Position numbers and translations under genes: made by a program. From Spisula solida (taxonomy: Eukaryota; Mollusca; Bivalvia; Venerida; Mactridae), in the NCBI GenBank assembly GCA_947247005.1, contig OX365948.1:6820001-6884000 (forward strand): 64,000 nucleotides of DNA, written 5' to 3'. Under the pieces are notes generated by a model. That model was not told where the DNA came from, made no database searches, and saw only the letters and a list, made by a program, of their open reading frames with translations. This document shows, in pieces, positions 26,101 to 38,100 of this stretch. Each line of letters starts with the position of its first letter. The stretch's first letter is position 1.

Positions 26101-29100
26101 AAAAAATCACTGCCTTGTACGTATTTTATGTTTTCTGTGCTCGGTTGGTTCAGTTGGGCATCGTGCCTTGTGTGTTTTTAATGTTTTCTGTGCTCGGCTG
26201 GTTAAGTTGAGTGCTGCCTTCCCTGTCCGACCTAATACTATCTTTTTTCTAAGTCTAAAATGGCAGATCACTTGATCAAAATGCTTGACAGAGTTACCTA
26301 CTCATGTGTATGTCATGGTGTCATGATGATGAACAAGTATGCAAAGTATCAAAGCAGTATGTCAATGCACTTTGAATATATTACAGGTTACAAACCTTTT
26401 ATCTAGACTTTAAGATTTGCATTTCTAAGCCCAAAATGGGGTATACTTTCAACAAAATGCTTGGTAAAGTTACCTACCTCTGTGTATGGGTTAGTGTACA
26501 TGATGGTGAACAAGTATACAAAGTACAAAAGCAATATGTCACTCCGCTTTGAAAATATTTGATGCTAATACTTGTACCTAAACTTTAACATTTGCATTTC
26601 TTTGTCCAAAAGGCGGTATAATTTCAACAAAAAGCTTGATAGATAGAGAATAATAGGTTAGTGCCGTGGATGAATAAGTTTATCTGGCAAGACGGAGGAA
26701 TTTATCGGGTGAGCTGGATAAACTTTTACTTCATTCACGGCACTAACCTATTATACTATTTATCCTGTCGCTTAATCTACTCAGTAAGGGGATCAAACTC
26801 GGGACTATACTGTTACTCTTTATTAACTAGCGCACAACGTCACGTTCGTTCCGTGACGTCACGATAAACAACGACGTCTGACATATTGATAGACGTCGTG
26901 TAGACGCAGGGAAGTCAAAGAAACTAACCGATCAACCACCAGCTCATTTAGGATAGGAAAACCTCACCCTCGGTCACGGAAATGCAACCTGCGACTCTCA
27001 TATAAGAAGAAGTCCGTCAGATCACATGGTAAGGTGACGGATTATCACTAGTCACATGACGAGGTGACCGAGTATAGCTAAGTTTAATCGGCACCACATT
27101 AACTCGCAGATTTTGTCGGAAGTGACTGGATAAAGTTCCCTACCCGTGTGTATGAGTTGGTGTTATAATGTTGAGCAAGTATGCAAAGTATCAAAGAAAC
27201 CTTGAAGATATTCGAGGTTTAAGAAATTGTACCTATACTTTAGCATTTGTATTAAGTTGAACAAAGGGGCATAATTTCAACAAAATGCTTGATAGAGTTA
27301 CCTACTCCTGTGTAAGAGTTGGGGTCATGATGGTGAACAATTATACAAAGTATCAAAACAACATAGCAAAGGACTTTGAAAATATAAGAGGGTACCTGTT
27401 CCTGTACGTCAAAATTAGTGCAAATAGTAGATCCAAGTATAAATATTAATTTGTTCGACACACGGCTTCCTATAGTCGGGAAAAAATCTCACGTGACCTT
27501 GTTTGAATATGCCTTTAAAATGTTTTAATTTGTTTATATGGAGAATTTCGATGTTTTACTATAGTTTGCATTGTGAGAAATTTGAATTTGTTAATATGAA
27601 ACATTTCATGTCGTCATAAACACAAGCATGGGACGCCGTTTTACATGAATTACTTTGCGCATTATCCGAAAAACTGTCTTCATCAAATGCAAGAAAACGG
27701 CGATGTCTATCAATGGGGATTTTTTTCTGTGACTATATGGGACAACACTCTTCACAAATATGTACAAAGAAATTCTTTTGCAATTTTGTCTAGGTTAAAA
27801 CCTAGAATGACTGGACTATATACGTCTCATCTACAGCTAAAGTTATGGATATAACGTTTTGCCCTTCCACAATAAAGCGCTAAAGCAAGCCGGTAACTAG
27901 TTTGAAGCGACGTTCTCAGTGTGGCCATACCATGTGGTATATGACGTCATTTTTGGCTAAGACTGGCAGCCAAATAGCGTCGACTCGGAGCTAAAAAGGC
28001 CTGGAAGTATTTTATTTTCCACTCGAATTTGACGAAATATAGCCGATGCTAAGGGGAAAAGTGTTTACTATCCCCGGTTGTTGATAAATTTCTTACCGAG
28101 GGTTTACTTTAGTCTAACTGCCAGATCACGTCAAAAATGAAATGCTTAGACGGCAAGTCAATAGAAAATTCATCAAAATAGTTGTTATATCTGTTAGTGA
28201 GTATTGCCTGAATTTGTTTGGACGTCAAGTCACTCATTTTTATTACATGTCGGGTGAATAGATTGAACACAACTGACCTAATAACAGTATTTTTTAAAAA
28301 AACACAAGTATGCTTAGACGGCACGTCGTATTTGTTCAGCTAAGACGGCACGCCAAAAGTGAAACAATCCATCGTGTACATTTTAAACATGATATGGGGC
28401 ATATTTGACAAAGCATTGACATGAATGAACTATAATAAGTGTCAAACAATACGTATAAACTCAACACTAAAAATACTGTTATAAGATCATTTGTGTTCAA
28501 TCTATTCACCCGACATGTATATAGAGGATCTTACATGAGTGTCTTTCTATATTGAATTTATTAAACGAGTTGGATAAAATGATAAAATGCGAGGCTCTGC
28601 CGAGCATTTTATCACTTTTATTCAACGAGTTTAATAAATTTAATATGGAATGACACGAATGTAAGATTCTTTTTATCACATAAACTAAATACACAGTAAA
28701 AGTTTGTCAAGAATGCACACACTTCCCCTTTAGCAAATAAACTCCACAGGAGTAAAGCGGCTCATTGAAAGAGCTAAAAAAATAGTGCATCAATGTATAC
28801 TCCAATATGTTAATTTTTCTGCCTTTTGGAAATAATATTTTTAGGGTATCTAAAATCCTGCAGATGTAAAACTACCCTTAACAAAATAAATAATTAAATC
28901 TTGGACCGCAGCAACACAACGTATTCTGTTCTATTCCGTGTTCCGTTCCGGGTTTTAGTAACAATCAAGGACAGGGGAAGTAACTAGGTTTTCCGCGTGA
29001 ATTTATTCGCGATTCGTCTGAATAGCCGAAAATAACTGATTGTACACGATGCAAGTACTTGGTAAGCAAGGAAAATCGTCTTTAATACTCAAAATTAACG

Positions 29101-32100
29101 GATTTATACAATGAAATCAACATCCGATGCCGTGTGTTTGTGTAGATGCCAGATATTTGGTATGTACATTTCGTCCCGATCTTATTCGTACCCACGTTTA
29201 ACGGACCTACCGTCATGTTTACTTACAGTTATATCTCTATTTCTTGTACATCTGTTATTGTGTGATTATAACATGCCATAGAGTGTTCATAATCGGATAT
29301 AAAATTTATTCTATTCTAAAAAAAGTATTATTTTCCTTTTTTGACAACGTGTATGAATACATAAATAAAGTGACTCGCCCTTGTAAATACCTCAATTGCA
29401 TGTTTATTACACGTGTGTATTATGACTTTTATGTAATGGGTTTATTAAACTCCCAGAGCCTATTTTATGTGATAAAAAAATTAGTGACTCGACGTCCAAA
29501 CAAATTCAGACAATACTCACTAACCGATATAACAACATTTTTGATGAATTTCCTATTGGCTTGCCGTCTAAGCATTTCATTTTTGACGTGATCAGGCATT
29601 TGACTCGAATGTTAGACAAAACTAAACCCTTGGTAAGAAATTTATCAACAACCGGGGATAGTAAACACTTTTCCCCTTAGCATCGGCTATATTTCGTCAA
29701 AATCGAGTGGAGAATAAGATACTTACAGGTCTTTTTAGCTCCGAGTCGACGCTATTTGGCTGCCAGTCTTAGCCAAAAATGACGTCACATACCACGTGGT
29801 ATGGCCACACTGGTTCTGTCTGTTCTGACGTCAAATATGTGGGCACCCACTGAGCGCCATCCTTGCACATGGTTAACATGTTCCTCGAAATCGAATGACC
29901 TGATTTAGTTACGTCGATGGAAGGCGCGCGCTGATGACATCATCGACGTAAAGGTCCTTCAAATTACAGAACAAAACCAAAATGACTTACATATTTTTAT
30001 GCGAAATTTCGTTTAATTATCTTGACGGGTTTTAGGGATAATTCATAGTTTGCATTATACATTGAATGACCCTCGTATTATATCTGTCGAAATAATATGC
30101 CAAAAAATCATCACATTTCGTAAACTGTATGTCAGAATGACAAAATAATAATTTAATACTAGAGTTGCTCCCCCTATACTTTAAATTATGCATTTATTGT
30201 TTACATTTCGTTATTTTGTTTACTAACCAACTGGATGCTTTATTTCGTTTTCTTCCATCTTATGTTGTTTTCCACCTTTGGGACTCAAATAAAGTGCTCA
30301 AAATGCATCATTTTGCAGAGATTGCCAAGTTATTACTTTTTGAAAATAGCCATTTAAGGCATAATGGGGCTTTTAAGAATTTGACGAGAAATAACTTCCC
30401 GCTTAAATATGTATTACAGGTTAATAAATACCTTAAAATTTGTTTATCGTCTAGACCAGAAACGTTTTATGAATATTTTATGTTTGACATTGAAACATAA
30501 ATGCTTTTGCATCGTCTTTTCAATGTTGCCTTAGATTAACGATGGTCTGCTTGGTTAGAAAGATCTGTAATACCGCTTCATAAAATGTGAAATATTGACC
30601 ATTTAAATAATCACGCGGTATTAAATTTTTTACTAGAATTTTAAATAATCGTCTGACTCTTGTGTGGATGGCAAGCCGATGCCACCGCTCCGTGTGGCTT
30701 TGGATTGTCAGTGCGCTATAGTATTAAATGAAATTAAATGGGGTTGGAAAATATAATGTTAGTTAAAATCCCTGGTTGAATTTCGCGGGGGTATGAGTAC
30801 CACAGATAATATTTTTGTTCCACATGACCTAATTACACATATGACAAATACCAGGAAAAGTTGACTCTTCTGTTGTTTTGTTGAATTGAGAAAAACTTTG
30901 ATTATGTTGAAAGAAATACATTACGGACAATTATTAAAACTAATTGTATATCCAACCCATACATCGTTTTCCACTCATATAGTCTCAGACTTTGAAAATA
31001 GTTTGCCTCTTTTTAAGTATTCACCTACATAAATGATTTCTGGGGTCAAAACTTAATATTTACTACCGTTGCTATGGCAACCGAGGAAATTCAATTTTTC
31101 GCTTAATTGAATTTTCTCGGTTGCCATAGCAACGGTAGTAAATGTAAAGTTATGGTCCCCGAAATCATTTCTATAGGTGAATACTAGAAAAGGGGCAACA
31201 TATTTTTCAAAATCTGAGACTATGCGTGGACAACCATATCTGCTATTGCCTGATTCAAATGTAGAATTACAATTAATTAATTGAAAAACGTTTGCATTTC
31301 AAAATTTCCTTTATATTTTAATTATTCCCCAATTTAGAATTGCTTTGACTAAACTTGTTGTCTGTTTTAACAACCTAGTATAGACTCTGACATTAAATAT
31401 ACTAGTATTGCACATGTTTAAAAAATCCAATGGATTAACTTGTAAATATGTCCGTCAAGCAATGTCCGTCAAACAATAAGGCGGGACTATCTCTATTTTC
31501 GTAAGTTCAATTGTATGTACATGGATACGTAGTCCTACAGGTGCTCGTATCCTTGTTTTTACCATCTATATAAAAACTCTCATCACACAAACTTATCGAT
31601 ACACCCGCGTATGCGTGCTATTGTACAGAGAATCCCCTTTCATAAAAAGTTGACATGTTTTTGTTTTATTCATATCCAACTAATTCAGTCCGCTACAATA
31701 TGATAGACCAGACAAGCGTCTGTATTGTTCCTTATTCCTAGGCGTCAGTTCTATTACTGGTACGAGATAACTAGTCATTTCCACGAATTTAAGCGCGACA
31801 GTGTAGGACAGGACAGAATGATTAAATCCATCATACTTAAAAACGACCACGATCATTTATTCCTGATGCCTTATCATACACTGTTCGTCTTACTGGTTGT
31901 TATTCTGCGATAAATGCCCACCAAATATGATAAACACCGGAGTACTTAATCAAGTCATTAAATCGTGACGCACTTTATTTAACTGTAGAATACTATCAGT
32001 AGGGCCGCCTTTATCTAGTTCTACTATGTCGTTTATCTAGGAAATAAACATCTGTAATTATCCTGTTCTTTGGATTCTTTGAATTCACAACAATTGATAT

Positions 32101-35100
32101 GAATAACAGCATGTTTTTCATTCCTGTCAAACAATTAAGGTTAATTAAGATAGCAGTTTATTAGGATGCCACGTTGTTTAAGTATAAATCTATACAGTCA
32201 TGCGATGATAATTGGAAAGCTAGCGGTATATGATCTATTGGTAATGCACTTCTGTTTCATTATAATGAAAATGTTTTTTTTAAATATTGTTTCAACCCCC
32301 ACCGGTGCACAGTTTGGACTACCCAGTCAAGTTACCCTGACACCGGTAGAACCAGCTGTTCCACCTGGAACTAACTAGGCTTCAGCATCAAGTGAAGGAG
32401 ATATACCTGTACCATAATGTGATTTTTCCTTTCCGTGTATTATTTGTGTATATTTCGAGCTCTGATGTTACTCTCCTTGTCCGATATGTTGTTATCTTTT
32501 AACGACTTTGGCATGTTGCGGCTTATGTTCAACCCCATACCTCTCGCACTTGAAACGGCCGCTCTATAACATCGAGGCCCAGCTTGCTATGTACACACAT
32601 TTTGTATAAGTATATAGTGAGCCACAAGCAATGATAATCATCACCACTGGTCAAACTCCAGACTCTCCGAAGCGGGCATTCTACCACTACGCCACGGAGA
32701 GAATTATGGAGAGCCCTACCTCTAGGCCACAGCTCCATCAATGACCTCAATGAAACCATACTTGTAAACCATCTATTATATTTCAGATACTACGCTATTT
32801 GTCGACCATTTGTTGTACAGTATTTGTGCACGTGGGAACGTGCCCGCAAGATCATTCTCATCACGTGGTTATTGTCTTTCTGTTTGGCTATTCCAACACC
32901 GTTCATTGTAGTAAGTATGTAGCTAGTCAGTGGCGCAGCCAGACTTAAATGGATGTTACGTACTCAAGGCTTGAAGTTGGAGGTTATGGTTAGGGCCGTA
33001 ACGACTGTGGAATTTAGGGTTTTTAATACCATTTTGGCCGTATTTATAATTTTACTTTAATTTTAGTGCTGCACAGGTGTGTACGTCCGTATCACTGGCG
33101 ACGCCCCTGCTAGTCCTGTACACTATGTGTAGTTTCCTATTGGAATATGTAGCAAGAGAAAATCCAATTGATAGGACGAACATTTAGAGTCTAATTTGTT
33201 TGACTAATCAGATTATGGCATTGTGTTGGTATTTCTGTACACATTGCAGACATGTATTTATGTCTTTTACAACGACTGGAAACATAGATTAGCCGTCTTT
33301 ATTATACACCCATTACCAACCTCATTTAAATCATCTCCCGAGTAAACGCGATGATAATACGCCGCGAATTAGGATCTCGCGACAACGCTTTAAGGACGAA
33401 TGCGGCAGTTTTTCCTACAGAGATTTTTTTGGTCACTTTTTCTGTATGAATACTTTAATGTGTAACAAACAAAATTATCAATTAAAACATAGATCCTCAT
33501 GGTAAATTTTGAGTTATTGGTAACCAAAACAAAAATACAAAAATAAGACTCAAACTTTAAGCTCTTAAAAAGTAACCAGAAAAAAACAAAGTTTGCAACA
33601 ATTACAGTTTATTCTGATACACATTAGTGTTTTAAACACTGAAAATATTAAATCCAATGGTATCTAGAGTTATGTGTGTAACGTCATAGACGTCATCAAC
33701 AAAACGTTGCGTCAATTTTGCGTTGACATCAGAAACAAAGAATTGTTGGTCTTATGCTTATAATTTTGTTAATACTGAGCGAAAGTTTTAAATGTCACCA
33801 TATATGATACTTGTACACAAGTTATTTTCATCTACAGTTTGTATATCATCAATAAAACGAAAAAATAGACATTTAACGATGTGTTTGAACATGCGCAGAA
33901 ATATGCGCACAAACAACTGTGACATTCGTCCTTAAAGCGTCTTACTTCGCAGTTTGGATGATGTTTTCCTTTAGTCAGATTGTTCACTTATTGCTTCCCG
34001 GATTTCAGTATTACCAGCGCTAACAAACTGGGTCATTTGCAGAGAGTTGAACTTTTAACCAAGTTAGTTAGAATTTAAAGTAAACATGACAGGGATACAA
34101 TCTAGTCAAATTATATTGACACTGTTTTGAGCACCAACTACTAGTATAGCTTGGGCGTGCAATATCATCTCAACGGCTTTTGCATTTGATGGCCTGTTAT
34201 CGACATAATAACCTTGTATGCCGGGTGTGGACGTTCATACCGTCGTTGTTACTCAAATTAAATACTATAATAAAACTAATACAATAGTAATTGAGTATTC
34301 CATCACGGGTATGACTCCGTGCGCGTTATCCACAATTGCGTTTGACATCCGTACTGCGTATACACAGACTTTAAACAAGCGATTTTTTATTGTTCCTGTT
34401 CCATGCATGCGAACCCATTATACTTTCGGGTGTTTTAATTTTGCGCATACGGAGTACGGATGCGGATCGCACATGCGGAACATGATCACGGAGCCATAGA
34501 GCACAGACTTTATTCTTCCTTTCAGAAACTGTATACCCCACCAGGACACGGTCACACAATATGTATTCAACAATCAAGAGAGGAAATATATCTGGTGTTG
34601 TATTTTACTTACTTGATGGGTGTGTTGTTTGCCTTGCCCTCCCTGGTAATGACCTTAACCTATGGATGTAGTTGTTATACCTTATGGAAGAGTACAGTCA
34701 TCGCACAGAAACTAAAGGCTGATGTAGCTCAAGGGTGAGTCTTAATATATGATTTATCGGCATATACGAGGGGTCATCAAAAGGTTCCCGGAAAATTGCT
34801 CTGCATGAAGAACTGTGAAGAATTACTAGTAATTCGAATTACATGTGCCTACTTACATGTATTCTGAAAGCTTTATAGACTTGTAATGACAAAAACATGT
34901 ACAGAAAGAGCATTTCTCCAGGTATTTATTAACCAACCCTTGTATTTGTGCATAGGACATCCCTGTTATATTTATTTGAACTATGGTTTGTGCTAAGATG
35001 CTATGACTACGATCCAACTTCAGTATCTGAGATCTCAAATTGCTTCACAATGCACTGCAAACCCCATTCGTACTCTCACAAAGAGATTTTATCAAAGGTT

Positions 35101-38100
35101 TTTTCCAACGGAAAATTGTTAAATACGATTAGTCACGCATTTAGCGAGTGCGTCCATGTTTTCTTTGTCTCGCATGTATTCCAAATACATAAAATATCCT
35201 AGCCATCGTGATGAAATTTTGCAGTAATGTTTATCGTCATGTCATTTTGTGCATCTTGGGTTTCGATGTTGAAAATACAATTCAGGCAATGTTTTTGGTA
35301 TTGCATGAAACCCTAGCTTTCGTGGTTGTCACGTTTGTCTGTCTCCACACTACATGTGTACTGGTATCCAATCATTTACAAGGTCGACATGTTTTTCATC
35401 TCCTTACAAGGGAGGAAACTCCACGTGGAATTGGTATGACTTGTGTATACTTTAGCAAGGGAGATCACTTTCGAAACTTTTGTTCTCAAAAAGATGTTGC
35501 AAATGTTTTATTAAAGTTCTAAAAGAGAGTCTGTCGAGTTAAATAAAGATGATTATTTGTTCGGTGAGCCTCGTTATTACAGAATGAGTGCGTTTTGTAC
35601 TGCAATGCTCCTTTCCCATCGATAGTATAGTATGCTATAGTTAACCACTGAAGTGTTTTCCCAGTGTTTTAGCAATTCTCCCATTTTGTGAAACACTTTG
35701 CTAGACCGATCGCAGAAGGTTTAGAAATAGTTAAAATTATGAATATCGTTCATAACAGAAATCAGACATTATCACGTTTTAAGGAATACAATTGATAATA
35801 GCGTATTGGATTTTTTTTATGATAAACTTACCAACTGCTGTAAGATGTGTGTAAATTATGTTAGCCATATTGCAATCTAGAATATAGGTTTATGATGATA
35901 TTAGAACAAAGCACATGAGATATAATGATGTCATAACGTGTGTAAGTAGTGACGTAAATAATATCTTACATTTGTATAATTGTATTTGCGAAATACTGGT
36001 ACACGTTTTTATTTAATCACGCATTTTATAATATACTATCTTAAATACGTTATTTTCATATTTTAGAGAATTAGATAATGGTAGAGATATGACGCCCACG
36101 AAAGACTCCGAGGATGTCCGATCACGTAAACGAGTAAGTTTGATAATGAATCTTGTTCTTCTCTTTGAACTGCGACGAATATACAGTAATTTCGTGAATA
36201 TATCATAGAACTAGTATCACGTATGCAGGATGATCTGACTTAATTAAGCAGCCAAACAAGCAATATTTCTATGGGCCCACACACAGCTCCGGTCGTGGTC
36301 CAGTGGTTAGTCGTTGGATTTGTAATTTGGCAATCCGGGTTCCACCGGTCGCGGCAGGTCGTACATTTACATCAATAGTTGACAACTACATGTAATAATG
36401 TCGATTTTCTTCCACATGTGAAGTTGCTGGTTCCGTGCGGATGAGTAAGTAAGTACTAGTTAGGATATGTTCTGCTATGTGACTATTGATCAGGGTTTTC
36501 ATAAGGAAATACACGTATTAGACGCTCACATACGTTTATTAGATTGAACAGACAGATGAGCAGTCACTCAAATACGTTTATTAGATTGAGCAGAGAGATG
36601 AGCAGTAGCTCTAATACATTTATTAGATTCAGCAAGCGGGTAAGCAGTAGCTCTAATACGTTTATTAGATTCAGCAGGCAGATGAGCAGTCACTCAAATA
36701 CGTTTATTAGATTGAGCAGATTTATCAGAACTCTAGGGCAATGTTTGATGCTTATATATTTACAGGTTATTAAAGGCCTGTTGTGTATTGTAACGTTGTT
36801 CATTTTGTGTTGGGGACCGTCATTACTTGTCCAGCTACTGTGTGTTATGAACATCGTAAGACAACATTGCAGCAAATATCGACTGGCATTTGAAACACTC
36901 ACATACTTCAGTTCAGCTGTGAATCCCTATCTGTTCATGGCTATGTCGTCGTAAGTATTGTAAACACGAGATAAAACCTTTTCATTGCCTTGAAAGATTA
37001 GTTATTGCGTCTTGCTCTGGATGGTATAATTTGTGGTTAGAAGTTCAGTACAATGTAATTACCATGTACGTGGGTTGATAAAAAAGAAATAAGACAAATG
37101 CTATACTTTGTAACGTTTATATAATGTGTTTTAATTATAAAAATATCATATTCGTGTAAAATATAATGTTCTACTATAAGTAGTGTTTTATTAATAGAAC
37201 GTTAAATATAAAGTGTTTCGCTATGTCGGCATACATCAAAACGTCGTCTGTTTTCGCCGTATGATATGGAACGCGTATGACTAACACTTTATTAAATATT
37301 CCCCCAACATGTGTCAAATTAACTGGACAGGACGTCAAAACATTGTATAATCGTTGATAAAAACGGTTTTGGCGTAAGTATGTCCGTTTTAAAATATGAC
37401 GTGAAAACTAACAGAACCGACTTGAAAACAACGTCATAATTCGGTAAAAACAACAGCTTGAAAATATACAGCTTTTATCAGAAACTAAGAGAAAAGTCTG
37501 AATATACATTTAAATTGATGAAACTGACATCGGGAGAGAAGTCTGCTTGGAGTATACCTATATATATCATTAGTACAGGGTGACCACTAATTATTGTCCG
37601 GATAACAAAATGTAATATGTTCAAAATAGTTAACGATATCAAGCTTATCAATGCATATTCAGTAAAAGCACAGGTGCAAATTTTGTTTTACGTATTTAAT
37701 TCCAAGAATGATCACTTAAATTGTCTGAAGTAGGTGTTTAACATGACACCTCTTATTTTTTTTTTAATCTGAAAACGACGTCAAAAATCCCTAAGCACGT
37801 CGTTGCACACTGCAAACTCAACTCTTCGCATTTAATTCTCGACTAAGGAAGAATTTCAATAATTATGTCATTATTTTGTGGTTTGTTAACTGGTACATGT
37901 ATTAACACTGCCCTAAACGTTATACCCTGTAAAACAATCCAGTGGACTCAAGTATGGCGACTTAGGGGTGGGCAAACATGGACAAAGTTATTAGATTTTG
38001 TTATCCGGACATATATTAAGTGTCACCCTGTACAAAATGTTTTGTGAAGGAGAATACTTTAGTATATCACTAAAAACTGTTGTGCACAGACAATCCAAAG

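Larger units (their letters stand above)
25659..27435. repeat. Composite bivalve-type repeat: head plus ~175-bp tandem units
   Basis: The head caagagctgtctacgaacag with gcgcgct (25659-25795) is followed, after an insertion, by units starting 26258, 26433, 26608, about 27130 and 27263. Each has atttcaacaaaatgcttg, agttacctac, gaacaagtatgcaaagtatc and actttaacatttgcattt. The same head-plus-units order occurs at 41929-42440. The design recalls bivalve pearl/BIV160-like elements; identity with them is not shown. Confidence 0.65.
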
